Assembly (NCBI GenBank): GCA_973895155.1
Contig: OZ316897.1
Coordinates: 3,038,001-3,102,000, forward strand
Reading direction: 5' to 3'
Length of the DNA stretch: 64,000 bases
Origin: Marsupella aquatica
Lineage: Eukaryota; Marchantiophyta
The notes beneath the pieces were generated by a model. The model had not been told where the DNA came from. It was given only the letters and a program-made list of their open reading frames with translations, and ran no database searches. Below, piece after piece: positions 48,044 through 60,769 of this stretch. The first letter of the stretch is position 1. Each line of letters begins with the position of its first letter. The translations under genes and the position numbers were made by a program.

Positions 48044-51000
48044 TTGAACAATGAACCGGTTGCGGGTGGGACAGTTTTCAGCATTACTTCCTCGGACTCT
48101 TGTCACAACATTCTGATTGGCGAGCATAGAATTAGTGTTTCTGTTGAGGATGCATTCTTCCACCTTGCTGAGTTACCTTATCCAAATGCAGGGGCGGACC
48201 TGGTCGGTGAAAGCTTAAATTCAGTAATTCTGTGGGATCGGTCCAACGTCAGGTTTGCAGAAAGCCAGCACCCGGTTTATCCAGGTGACAACCAAGAGGA
48301 GATTCATCTAGAACAGGAAGCAGGTTTTGGGGAGCAAGATGCCACAGGAGACACTGTCCATAGTCAGGACAATGTTCTCTTGAGTGAGGACCTGAGCGAT
48401 CAAAGTAGGTGGTTCAAGAAGTTTGCTTTGCTTTACAGAGACGATGATGAGACACTACTAGCTCGAGGGTGTATCACAAATCCGCACCCTTAAGCATCGA
48501 TTAACAATGAGAGAGTTGGAGATGATCATGTCAGGATCAATGTTCTCACACTGGCCACCGACAACAACATCTCAAAGATGATGTTCCCTTATTTTGTTGA
48601 GGGAACGCCTTGCACAATCAAATGGCCTTTGCGGAGAACTCGGATCGAGCCTGGAATGCAATTGTTAAGCGATCTATTGGATCAAAATGAATTCCTGAAT
48701 CCTGAGCGAGCAATTGTATCATATGTTAAACCAAAGCGAGGCTATAATAATCAATGTCGCAACCCGCAGGCTCCTGAGGAGAAGGAAAGGAAGAAGATTC
48801 ATAGAAGGCGTAACAGAAAGAAGACTCGGAAATCTATTGATGCTATCTTCCAGGTTGAGTGCTGCACAAAGAATTGTTGTAGGAGACAACAGTGGGAAGT
48901 GGTCAATCAGATTAGAGATGAATTTTATGGTCTCTCTCACGCCGATCAACAGACGTACATTTTGAACCATCTACACGGGAGGGATACGGAAACTATAGAG
49001 GCCGGGATGATTATTTTTTGTGGGACACATGTCTGTAAAGAAGGGTTTTGGACCATTCATGGTTTCTTCAGAGGAACCTTCTATTCAATCTATAGTCAGT
49101 ATCGGAATGGGGCAAAAGTTGGCGTTCATGGCAACCAAGGATCAATGAAAACCAAAGACTACGTCACGCTATTTGTGGAGTCTATACGAAGTGTATTCCA
49201 GAAATGTGCAAAGCCTATGCCTCATCTCCATAAAATTGGAGAGTCTGGAAAGCAGGAGGTCGTGTATAGGGTTCCCATAAGCTACGAGAGGAAAGATGTT
49301 TATCAAGAGGCTTGCAAGCTTAACAAGAATCTTGGAGCTTCTTCTCCTGTCATCACTACTTTCTACAAGATATTGGAGAAAAAGTTTCCCAATTTTCAGT
49401 TTCCTGATCGAAGCAATTTTGCAAAATGCGATCTTTGTACTACAATCAAAGAGACTCTTCGAGGCGAGAAGAGACAAGATGTTGTTCTTGAAATCAAGGC
49501 CAAAAGAGAACGTCACATGCTGGAACAACAGTCTCGGAGAAGCATGTATTATGCAGCCAAACTGGCAGCAGATCAAGAGCCAAAGAAGTATCTCTCGGTG
49601 ATTCATGACAAAATGGATCAAGCCAAAACAGGGATACCAAAAATGACTTCAACTCTTAAAAGTCAAGCGGGTAAATCAATTCCGTTACCGATGACGTTGA
49701 CTGGAATGCTCACGCATGGACGGGATCTCGGAAACTATGCCCATTTTGCACTTGGTGGATTGTGGGCGAGTGATCCTGATATCACAGTCTCATCTCTTTC
49801 AAAGTTGTTCAGGGATCTTGAGTCATTCTCTGGGGATAAGACTGGAGATTTATCGCTGAGGAGCACAGACGTGTCTGATCCTATTTTTGTTGCGCTTTTA
49901 GATCGTCGGGCTTTTGAGATTGGCTATCTAGAAAGGAAGAATGTGGATTTTGACCATTTAAAGGTTTTGAAAACAAAGCTCCGCGTGAGCCTCGCGTGGA
50001 ACCCTCATCCTCCAATTCTTTTCGATCACTTCCACGCCATTTGCACCTCCAACTTGACAATTCAGGGAAGGACAATAAGAATCAAACCGTGATCGCATAT
50101 TATAGTGAGCTTGTTCTTCGAGGAGTGTTTGAGTCCGTTACACTCTCCTTTCTGATGGTTGGTCATACTTATGAGGACGTTGACGCATTCTTTTCACGAG
50201 TAGGAATTTGGATTTATAATCGTGAGTTAACAACTTTCTTTAGTTTGATGGCTGAAGTTTGGGAGATGGAGAAGAAGCATCCAGTCCCAAGATTCAACCG
50301 GGAGGTTGCCGGATACAAAGCTTATGTTTCTTCTTATGTGAAGAAGATCCAAGGTCAGTCGGCCCCTATGCAGTTCTTGTTTTCAATGAAAGAAAATACA
50401 CCTGTTTATCAATATCGGGAGAAAATTGATTCGTCGTGGCTACCTGCAAAAGGTCACACCATTTGGAAAACTACTAGAAAGGACTCTGTGTTTCCCACCG
50501 GAAATCCTCTTTCAAAACAAATGGAGTCGACTCATAAGCGAGCGAGTGACATTCTCGAATACCTCGTTCATTACGTTTCATGGCTAAAAGCCGCCTGGAA
50601 AGATGTCACATCAGAGGGATATCATTTTTGATCCCCAGAAATTGAGTATTGGGAAAATGTCATCAGGGTCTTCAAAGGTTCCCTGTGCTCTGCGCCTAAT
50701 CTGGAGAGGGACTATCTGCTACTCGATGGGTCTTGGCCAAGAACTAACCATGGAACCGGATATCGAGTTGAGGTTGGGATTTCTGAGAATAACATTGGCT
50801 CTATCAATGATGTTGTGGGCAGCCTTGAGCGTGAACTTCAGGAAGATCAATATGAGAGACAGACAATATTTGTTGGCCACCGCTCGGAGCGAGAAAGGTC
50901 AAGATTCTCCCCACTTGAGGATATTAAAAAGGATACGTTTGTTATTCTTCGTCCAACAGATGAATTCGAACAAACAGTTCCCCTTCAATTCTGGCTAGGA

Positions 51001-51300
51001 AGAGCCATGGATTGCGTTGTGTGGGTTCCAGATGATGCTCATGCTGGGGAGTTTGAGGTGGAATGGTGGAGACCTGTCCATCAAAAATCGTCTGTCCCAG
51101 ACTCTGAACAATATCGGGATTGTTTCAATTCTAAACAGTCCTGGGAAGTTGATCCAAATTACCAAAGTCCTACAATCCAACACGACTGGCTCCTTGCAAC
51201 GTCTACAATCAATGGCTGGAATTCAAAGGCAAAGGGTAAAGTGAAAGTTCCAGTTCATGTTCTTGAAAGCATGAATGCATACATTTCCGAGAACTTCTGA
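48044..51300 (+). pseudogene. DUF7869-type transposase-like protein (three lesions)
   Basis: The frame is open from about 48044 (no clear ATG; probably an exon start). A basic linker (KERKKIHRRRNRKKTRKS) is followed by CCRRQQWEVVNQIRDEFYGL, a Cys block CDLCTTIKETLRG, then VIHDKMDQAKTGIP. The RNase H-like core follows: LPRHLHLQLDNSGKDNKN, LVLRGVFESVTLSFLMVGHT and YEDVDAFFSR. The tail has FWLGRAMDCVVWVP and EVEWWRPVH and ends at 51298-51300. The acidic residues in HDKMD and LQLDN and the GHT-x-ED block are the likely catalytic set. Lesions: TAA 48491-48493; a frame change exactly at the palindrome 49981-49999; TGA 50629-50631. DUF7869-type proteins occur widely in mobile elements of ferns, mosses and animals; the transposase role is inferred. 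Confidence 0.7.
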
Positions 51301-51645
51301 ACGGAGTGTTTGTTTCTGCACGAGGCTCGCGTAGGGCCTCTTCATTTTGCCTTACCAAGGAAGGTTTAGGTAGACCATTTGGATCTGCACGAGGGTCGCG
51401 TAGAGCGGCCTCGCTCTGGTCTCTAGGCTAGGGTCTACTAAAAGCGACATGGCCGTAGACCCGTGATTCGCATGCTTTGGCCATTTTTTGGTCTTGTCCA
51501 AATAGGGAACTCCTCACTCTCTTTTGCCATTCTGCGGTTTCTGATTCACTTTCAATCTGCTGTTGATGTTAGTTTCTGTCGTCATTTGATTTGTGTTAGT
51601 TTTCATATTTATTAATCTGATTTCAAGAGGATCTCTTGAGTTCTC

Positions 51646-52183
51646 TTGATGAATCCACCAGTGACGTCCAAGGACCTCGGCGTGACCAACAACTCAACAG
51701 AGGTTTCCCCGCCTCATAGCTCAAAGGAGGGGAATGCCCCAAGGAGGTCTTCCAAGATTTACACACCTACGGATGGGTTTGACCGTAATTGCAATTCTGA
51801 CGAAGAAGGATCTTTTTTTAAGAGAGTGTACTCGATGTAAAAGGTTTCTCTTGTCAGAACTCGATGGAGATACCTGTGGCTTTCCTGATTGTAAGACACC
51901 TGGAGAATAAAAAATGGACGATTCAAAGATTAGCCGTGGAGGAAATTCCGTGCCGTCTATCGAGGGGCAGGAGGCATCAGGTGCGAGGAAAGCCGGAAAG
52001 ATGCCCAGGGAGACTGTCAACAAAAGAAGCATGAAGGAAAACGTCAATGTCTACTATGGGAAGGGAAAGAAGCAGCGGCGGGCTCCGATGGACCATCAAG
52101 CTTGGGCAAAGGAACCATTCCTTGATTGCTGCGAATCCACTCCGGACTCGGATGAGTGGATGCCATCTTTGTGGAACGATTAA
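51646..52183 (+). CDS. Two short unrecognised frames after the DUF7869-type gene
   Basis: Frames 51646-51840 (MNPPVTSKDLGVTNNSTEVS) and 51914-52183 (MDDSKISRGGNSVP, ending DEWMPSLWND) lie in the same direction as the transposase and before the last palindromes. They are Ser/Lys-rich with no known motif. They may be exons of one small gene or chance frames. Confidence 0.25.
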
Positions 52184-52966
52184 GATTTGAAGCCATTTGG
52201 GAGTCTTAAGTTTTTGAAGCATTTTGAGGATTACGCGAGTCTCGCGTAGATATTCAACTCCGGAAATTTTAGATTGTGTTCGCTCACTTTTGTTTCTGCT
52301 TTAAGCTAGTAAAGGAGATTTCCTTATCTGAAAGGTGTTTAGGAACCTGGACGGTGGTTGGAGGAATGCCTCTTGCAACTGTGAGATCGTAGATCAACCC
52401 TAAACCCAAATCTCTTTCTGCGCTAGTCTCACGTAGAGCGTTGAGGTCCTTCTGTTCCTCCGCAATTGTCTTACCCACATCTCGATGCCAGCTTCCTTGG
52501 GTAGTTTGGTTGGAGTCATCTTCCCAACAGATTTTGAATTCCGTTTTGGCATCGATGACATTGGTTTGAGGGATGCCTCTTCCAACATCAACTAGCTTTG
52601 TGAATAATGAAAAGTTTTCCTTTTCAAAATTGTGTGCACGTTGTCAATCACTTGCATGTATCTTCAGCTCTGATGTATCTCATTTTTTTGTGTCACCTCT
52701 TTCCTAAAACTTTGGAGGACACGATTATCGCATAGAGTACCCTGAGCAAGTAGACTTGATTTCCAGTTACCCAATAGAGCGCAGCTTAGTGCAGATTCCT
52801 TGTTCGACGGCTGTCTAATCCTTGGGCTCTAGAAGTCCCCCCCTTTGGGCCAAGCTTCTGACCCAGATTGAGGCCTTCCTCTTGAGATTTTGTTAACATT
52901 GTGAATCATCTATGGGGTGATTAGAGAGATCGAGTGATTCATAGAATTGGTCTAAGGAGGGTTCCT

Positions 52967-53137
52967 TTCCAAGCCCATAATAACCTTGCCCCAACCAGTC
53001 CCCATTAAAGTTTAACGGGTCTCCTCATGGCATGTTTGCTATTCAATATTCTTTCCAAGCAGATACCCTGCCCCAACCAGCCCCCATTAAAGTTGTAATG
53101 GGACTCCTCCTCATCGCAGGTTTGCTATTCAGTATTC
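52967..53137. repeat. 85-bp tandem duplication
   Basis: The block from TTTCCAAGC to GCTATTCAATATTC occurs twice (52967-53051 and 53052-53137), sharing GCCCCAACCAG and CCCCATTAAAGTT. It is noncoding. Confidence 0.9.
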
Positions 53138-55400
53138 AAATGGGTGACCTCAATTGCCAAACTGGAATTTCAATTTCAATGGTGCCCTTTGTGTTCATTC
53201 CAAAACTCTAAACTAAATATTCCAAAACCTCATTTTAGAAATTCCAAAACCCCTTCTCTAAATTTCCAAAAAGCACTTTTCAATATTCCATTCTTGGGAG
53301 AATTTTCCAGAATTAGTGAAATGTCTGATGACTTATCATAACATTAGGGTCCTTCTAACCAATTTTTGAAATATTCCAAGAATATTCCAACTTATAGTGG
53401 TTGAAAAAATCAATTTTTTTCTTACATTTTAGTGGGTCTGAGGCCTAAAAATGTCGCAGGTAGTGGTGGACCTAGCCATCCAGTGCCCTCACCAATCCCA
53501 GCACTCACACCTAAGTGCCCTTGGTGCCCGAACGCCTCCACGGAATACCTTGAGCAAGCACCCTAGTGCCCCTTGCACCACTAGCGACTCCTCCCATACG
53601 AAGCCACACTTGCTCTTTAACACAACTGCTACTCAACGGTCCTCACTGTCTGCACAAGCAACCAAGCACCTTGGTAAGTAACCCTTCAAGATCTAGATCT
53701 CGCCAAGTCTAGCATCCTAACTCAAACTCAACAGACATTGGTAAATAGGTCAGCGATAGGTCCTCCCGATGCCATAAGCCAGAACCAGAACCCACACCCA
53801 CTGTTTGTCTAGAACAACTCCTTCCTTGGGAGTGGCCCGGGTTCCCCCTCGTACCTATCCATCACCAAATGACTGCCCTGACCCCAGGACATGCTCCATC
53901 ATGGCCCAATTAGCGTAGCTTGTCCTAAAGCTTGTCCCAAGTTTGTCCCAACACGTTGGGACCAGAATGGCCCCGACTTTAGCAACCAACTCCCAATTTG
54001 CCTCACTGATGGTCTAGGGGCCTAACAATCTTGGAACTCAACCTCCACACCTACTTGGCCTTGCCTCCCCAACGCAAGCTCTCTTGGGAGGCTGAACGCG
54101 GCTTGACTGTTGTTCAGCAGGACTTGGCAAGTGGGCGAGTTAACACCCGCAAACCCTGAGAGCCCATGGTTCCCTCAGACCCAGAAGAGCTCAGAAGGGC
54201 GTAGCCCTCCTTGAGAGCTTTCCAACGCACCCAAGAAGTCCTCCAACGAACTTCCCGTTGGGAAGATATCGTCGTTTCCGTTTGGCGGTTTCTTTTAGTG
54301 TCGCGACCGCCGCAGCTCACGACTTCGGCTCGCCCTTAGCCCCCAGGGAGACACCACTCCCCTCATATATGCTTCTGGGGACCTGCCACCCCCGGACCAG
54401 CTTTGGTCCCTAAACATTTGGCCCCCAACCCGGATCCTATCGCGTATAGTGGGCGCACCACCAACTGGCAACGCCCATAACTTTCTCGTTAGGCGTTCGC
54501 AAGTGGAGTGCCTTAGCCCGTTGTGATTGGGCCAACCCAGTGCTCATGCCTAGGTCCTCAGGTCTCATCGCGGCTTGGGCCCCCCGATCGGCCCAACCTA
54601 GATCGGGCCATAACTTGCACCCCAAGCGTTCGTTGCCCTGTTGAGCATAGACGACATTCGCAACGACAAGCCCATGAACCATACAACGCACAATAGTCAA
54701 CATAGAGAGATACGTGGTTCACCTCCACATGAGACTACGTCAACGGGAACACACAAGAGCTTTACTGCACTCTAGGCCGACCGGCCATACCAAGCATCCA
54801 CAACACAAGCTCTCCTTATCTCTCAACTAGCTCCGTAACAATGAGCCTAAGTTCCACCAGGGTCTAGCATCAGCCCTGGCTATATACACAACAGCACTAC
54901 CGCTAACATTAGCTAAGTCCTAACCCGAGTTAGACTAACTGTGGTTAGCTCATGAGTCACAAGACTAGAGCAATGGCGTCAACTCCATTGGCCTTGGGCC
55001 CAAGAGGAGCTCACACTCAAGCCCTCAGAACTCAAAGTCCATTCGGAGGTCTGGACGGTTGTCCTTGAGCCCGGCCCATTTCTCCTTGACCCGACCAGCT
55101 CTCAGCTAGTCCAAGTCCTTAGTGTGTGTCACCAGCTTGGCTCCTTGCCTTCGCTAGCGCCACGTCTTGTTGCCGACAAGTCTCCCCGTGCTAAGTCCTC
55201 CCCGGATGGCCTATCCGGGCCTGGACCATAAGGGAGCTCGGCGTCAGAGTTAGCGACGCCGGAGCTAAGTATTAAGGTAGTCGAGTTCCGTGACTCAGGT
55301 GATGGGAAGGCCTTCATATAATGAGACCCCCGAGCTGAAACCACAGATTCATCAGTTTCATTTCTAGTACCCAATTTTCTCTAGCTGTTTATGTGATCAA
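53138..55400. other. Decayed repeat DNA, possibly an LTR-retrotransposon remnant
   Basis: From about 53460 to 55380 the base composition turns GC-rich and differs from both sides. No reverse transcriptase, integrase or gag domain is visible. The block is flanked by copies of the AATATTCC repeat in opposite orientations (about 53370 and 55780), so it could also be the inside of a small inverted-repeat element. Confidence 0.35.
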
Positions 55401-58400
55401 GCTTATTGAGACAATTAAATTAGTTAATATCTCGGGTGCGCGCAACTCCACTTTTTAAAAGGCAACTTTTTTATAGTGGCCTTATATCCAATTGACTAAG
55501 TTAGGTTTTTTAGACGTCTACTAAAATTTTGTACCGCTCAGCTCAAGGAATCCAAAATGTAACTTAAAAAAACCAAAAATATTTTGATGCAAAGAAACTT
55601 CATTGAAACCAAATTAAGTGGCCTTTGTTTAGCACAAGGGGTCTACATTGTCTCACTCTTAGGCTTGGGGGCCTCAATCCAAGGGGTGTCTCATATCATG
55701 CTCAAAGTTTTGGGGGAATAAACACCCAATAAAGTTTTTTTTAGGAATTGTTTTACCCCTAACTTAATGGAATATTCCAAGAATATTCTCATATTTGATT
55801 TAAAAAACCCTATGATTCTTATAATTCTCAAAATTGGATTAAAATAACCCTAATGTTCTTCAACAAAAATTTAAAATTATTTCACTAAATCCAATAAAAA
55901 AAACCTATATTTATTCACGCGTGATGGGTTGGAAGAAAAGAAGTGACGACCCCAGGCTCTTAGGGTCATTCTAATCTTACTCTTAGGGTCATTGTACTCA
56001 CCCTTGTTTTAAGTCAAGCTTTGTTTAAGTCCTAGTAGAACATTATCTTGGGTTCAGGGTGCCTCTGCACATATGTGATCAGATTATTTTACCCTATGAA
56101 TTCTCTTGTTGATGTAAGTAAGGGGTTGTAAGTTTTAGCTAAGCCAAGGAGTTAGCAAACTAAGTTCTCCTTGGGGTTCATCTCTTACTAGTTCAGCCCT
56201 AGCCTGTTGGTGTTTGGTAGAAATATTGTATGATGTGAGCAGACAGAAATGTTTGATAGGCAGCAATGAGGGCATTCATTTGTTAGCAACTCACGAGTGG
56301 TTCTTAATGTCTTCTGATTTTTGTTAGCTTTTGTAATTATTCTAGTGCAGTTTTTAAGACTCCATATGGCCTAGAGTTCACTAGCCAAAAGAGAAGTCCC
56401 AAACTTGGGTTTTGCTAACCAGGTTTTGGCTAGCTAGGGACTAACTGTGCTTGAGAAGTGGGATTTTTTTAATCCTAGTTACAAGTATTATTATTTTTAA
56501 ATAATAGGAAAATTTCTCCTGTTTGGTTGCATCCTACAATTGCCCTTGTTAGGTATACCCCCACCATTGTTGTGACCCGGCAGGATGAGTCTTTTAGAGG
56601 CTTCTTCGAGTAAGATTTACTGGATAATCTCCAACTAATTAATTTTCAAGGGTAGAGCAGTTTGACGTGTGATCATTAGCCAAGAAAGGCGACTGTGACT
56701 TTTATGTAATTCATCAATTCTGTTGTGGAATAAAGACAAATAAGTCCTGGAATTAAAACAGGGAATTTCCAAGAGAATCCACCAGAGACATCTGCTGGAA
56801 AGGATGAAGCAGCATGAAAACAACTATCTGCTTAAGTACGAAGAGTCGAACCAAAATGCAAAAAACTCTTCTTAAATTCATTGTGAATCTCAAGGCGTTC
56901 GGACTTGTCAAGGTTGTTTGTTTTCTATGTCTACAGTTGTAGTATAAGACAAAGGCATCAGCATGACTCCTGGGAAAGAACTGGAAACTCATCAAGAAAT
57001 CCCCCAAAAGATATCTGAAAGTCTTCCTGTTTCTATCAGTTGAGTTTAGATTGAACACCCAAGATCTGTCCAATTGAATTGATGTCCAATTTCTGACCAG
57101 ATCCCTCTTGATTCCTACGCCCTTTGCATTTGCCAGCAAGGCCTATCAACACAATGAGTTTGAACAAAGGTGGTAGTATTGTGGAGTACTCTAGAGGGAT
57201 AAGATTGAAGTAGTACTTTTGGGCATTGGATATTTTTGTTAATAAGTCTTCCAATGAAGCTAACCATTAATAGTTATTCTTTCCAACAATCTCAAGTTGT
57301 AATCTAGAATTCAAATACAAGCAGCTCTAGTGGCTTGTATGGGTTTTCACTCTGGTACATAGTCACAATTTTTCCAATTGACAGTCCTTTGCAAAGTCTT
57401 GTGGATACAATTGACAGATAGAAGTAACCATAGAATCACAACATATTTGACCTCTGCACACACCAAAAATCCAGATAGTGTGATGGTACAAGCATTGATT
57501 TACGAGCAAAGGTTGGGGAGTTAATTTTGGCCAAGAGCACCTCAAGTGGATATACACACCTTTTGTTGATGGGACTAGACTTTTGGGGAAAAATCATGGC
57601 ATGCCAGGTTCCAATCCGAGCCCAGGTATTCAATACTGAATCATATAGCATCCATTACCTTCCCTACTCACACACGTAAACTTGCCAAATGTAAAGATTA
57701 CACATTTCAATGCATCAAGTCTTTCATTAACTAAGGCTTTCCATGATACAGTTGGCACTCCTAAGCGCACACTCCATAAGCGCCTACCCTTGATTAATGT
57801 AGGTCATCCTGTTTCCCCCTTTTTTTTATCCACGAGATAAGCGCTTTTCTAAGCACACACAGGCTAAAATAATTTCATGAAATGACAACTTTATAAGTGA
57901 TGACCCTCGATAAGTATCTCTATGTTCGTATCAGTAAATGCACAAAATCATGAAATTGCCTTTACAGATAATTAAATGCATGCCCATTCTTAGTAGAGTA
58001 TAGAATGCACTTAAGGAGGGTGGGCACAGAATTAGGGCAGGGATACAAAGTACAAGGGTGACTACTCACTAACGGGGGGCTCTAAATTTAACAAAGGAAT
58101 CTAAATCAAGCACACTTATCAATAAGTGCACTTTTTAGGGGGGTGCGCTAATGGAACTCCTGATTTAGTGCATGTTGGATCCATCTTCCCCAGAGAGTGC
58201 AGTTAGACATAGTTAGTTAACTGTATTCCACATTAAGGCTTTCCCTGATATTTTATCCGGCTTGGAAGTGGAGGCTCATGGATTCACTTGGGGTGAACGA
58301 CTCCACCGTGATATACCAAAGGGCAAAAATGTCAAACCAAGAGACAGGGTCCCAAAGGCAAAGCAACCCTAGAAAGGGAAAAAGACAGAAGAGGGAAGGG

Positions 58401-59330
58401 CCTCAAGAAGAGCCAAGAGGGAACAAGACAAGGAGACCCGTGAGGGTTTGGGATTGGCTTGGCTTCCTGATGCACTATTGTTCTGGAATCTTTGGTCCTC
58501 CTTGCCCTTTCTGGTTGATTGGAGGTTCACGAGCAGAAGGTTTAGAGTCTCTAGTTGAAGCACATTGGCCTGCTATGGTTTGTCCTGCCATGCTGGGCCC
58601 TGTGAGGCAGGGGATGGGACTTGGGGTTGAGATTTGTTGTGCCAGTGTGACCTCGTGTGGCTATGGCTGGGATTCACAGTTGAAGTTTGTCCTGCCGGTG
58701 CTGAAATAGATGGTATCTGATTTAGGTTATATAGTACCTCTGCCCCATTTGATGTGCCCAACTGGCCTGGGGCATGGCATTTGTGTTGATAACCTGTGGG
58801 TTACTTTATTCCTGAAACCACTCGGGTCTGGTCGACTTCTTTTGGCATCAGCCTTTGTTTTTCCCTGATTATAGCGAGCCTGTTCTAATACACACTTATT
58901 TTAACTTATTTACAATAAAATCTAATCTATATAACTAGTTTATGAAACACAAGCTATCATATCTTATTCAAGAATATTGAATAATGATTATAAAAAATAA
59001 AGTGAAAAAAAAATATCACTAAAGTGAATAGATAGCCCCGGTACGCTCTGGGTGAAACACAAGTACAAGTCAGTGTACCTTTGTCAGTATCCTATTTTGT
59101 GGTTGAAAGCAAAACAAACTAATTTTGTACCTTTCTAAATTTTGGGGGGCTCTCTATTTAGGTGGGGCTTCTCTGTTTAGGTCACACCTATTGACCTAGA
59201 AACCATAATCATTGGAATTCTTTTAAACAATAAACATATAAGCTACAGGACATTATTGGATTGTGTCCTAGTTGCCTGGTTGAGTTTGGAGAGTGTTTGA
59301 AGAGTTATATAGTACCAAGAAATTCTCCTG
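55401..59330. other. Gene-poor spacer
   Basis: AT-rich sequence with scattered short frames. The frames at 56753-57139 and 57363-57651 (minus) look weakly protein-like but have no motif I can name. A 22-bp direct repeat around CTCTTAGGGTCATT lies at about 55963-56000. I find no supported gene. Confidence 0.5.
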
Positions 59331-59359
59331 AAAATGCGGAGTGCTTGCAACATAAATAC

Positions 59360-59510
59360 ACAATAAAACTAGAGGGATAACACAAATTATTATACTAAAA
59401 ATATTAAAAGAAAAACTAGAAAGATAATATAAGTTATTATACTAAAAATATTTTAAAAAACTAGAGGAATAACATAAATTATTATACTAAAAATATTAAA
59501 AGAAGTTTAA
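59360..59510. repeat. AT-rich tandem repeat, unit about 50 bp
   Basis: Three copies of a unit with AACTAGA..GATAA and ATTATACTAAAAATATTAA. It is noncoding and may be a MITE-like or satellite fragment. Confidence 0.85.
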
Positions 59511-60640
59511 GCACGTTTATTTAAAACTAAGTACTTCAAAAAATTACAGGGGTTGAAATAAATTATTAAAATCAGAAAAATATAAAGCAAAAGCATAGAA
59601 TAGACCAAATTAACATAAAAATATATAACAAATAATTCAAATAAGACAAGGTAACCAAAGTGTGTCCAGCCATTTATAAATCTCATTCCTTGGAGTCTTT
59701 GGCTCTCCATCGTCGGCAGTGGTTCCACCTAGGTTGTTATTTCTTGTAGGTCTGGCTGCCTTTGGTTTGTATTGCCATGTTAGGTTATTGGTGATTCTGT
59801 TGTGGGCTCCCCTTCTGGCTTCCTTGCGGAATCCGTTTTTGGCACATGTGTTCTTGGTGCTGCTTGCTTCCCTTTCCCCCTGGGGTTTTTGCCGGTTTAA
59901 TAAATTTTTATTAAAAATTCTGAGGAAGTATTAGTAAGCATCGTTGTCTTATAGGAAGCTATTTAGGAACAACTCTCGAACAGCGAAATACAAACCTTAG
60001 TGCAGAGGAGATTGGATGTGATCCTCTTCACACGATGACAACCTCTCTCGATATCAAGAACTATAATATAAGGTTGGGCCTTTTTATGCAATGGTCGTCA
60101 TTCAAAAATACAGTGCCAAGAAAAGAAGTAACCAATAAACAGAAGGGATAAAACTAAAAGCAAATTAAATATAGTGTGAACCAAAAAGTACAAGAAATCT
60201 TTTCACACAACCAGTAATCAATTGGTGGACACAAAAAAGAATCTAATGGTGGGGACAAAAGACAAAAACGTACCTAACCCAATTGTATGCAAGAGTATCA
60301 TAAGTGATATACCATATCCTCTAAAAATGGATAAGGTATTATTTACAAACTCAAGAAAAAATGGGAACAATCCTAGGTCTTAAGTAAAAATTTGTTTTTC
60401 TGTAAATGTAGGATCCATCCATATCTCTATTAATCTGGATTACCTCTGCCCAAGCTACCCATAACCTACCCAAACCCAACTAAAATAAAAAATAGAATAT
60501 TATTAAAAACTAATTATTCAAATTGAGGCTTAAAGAATTGGATAATAACTTTAAAGTTTTGAAAAAACTTGAGTATTAATAATGTATATATATGATATTA
60601 ATTTCTCTAAAATTTTATAATAAAAATTATTTTTTTCTAT
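59511..60640. other. AT-rich spacer without recognised feature
   Basis: Long A/T runs and only short frames. Nothing recognisable. Confidence 0.5.
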
Positions 60641-60769
60641 CACTTGGTTGTGCTTAGACTCTATGTTGCGGTGACTATTATCTCAGCCTCCAATTTCTAT
60701 GTGCAGTGCACCAGTTGTTGCACACCACCACAACTCTACCTGTCTTGACCTATTTTTCTCATCTTGCCA

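Larger units (their letters stand above)
43324..52436. repeat. Dispersed 19-bp CpG-rich palindrome, at least 14 copies
   Basis: Copies start at 43324, 46158, 46251, 46373, 46444, 46519, 47798, 47867, 47960, 49981, 51316, 51385, 52231 and 52418; each is 19 bp with 9-bp arms around one central base. The cleanest are TTACACGAGTCTCGTGTAG (46373) and TTACGCGAGTCTCGCGTAG (52231). Most differences are CG to TG or CG to CA changes from CTACGCGAG-N-CTCGCGTAG, as expected from methylated cytosines. A weaker copy may sit at about 46128. Positions include an intron, coding sequence and spacers. I saw none inside the three CACTA elements. Confidence 0.9.

Noticed and set aside
48970-48990. Possible further palindrome copy (CTACACGGGAGGG)
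   Set aside because: Only the left arm resembles the motif, and the stretch is explained as coding sequence of the DUF7869-type gene.
54114-55374. Minus-strand frames in the GC-rich block
   Set aside because: Short, without motifs, and explained by base composition.
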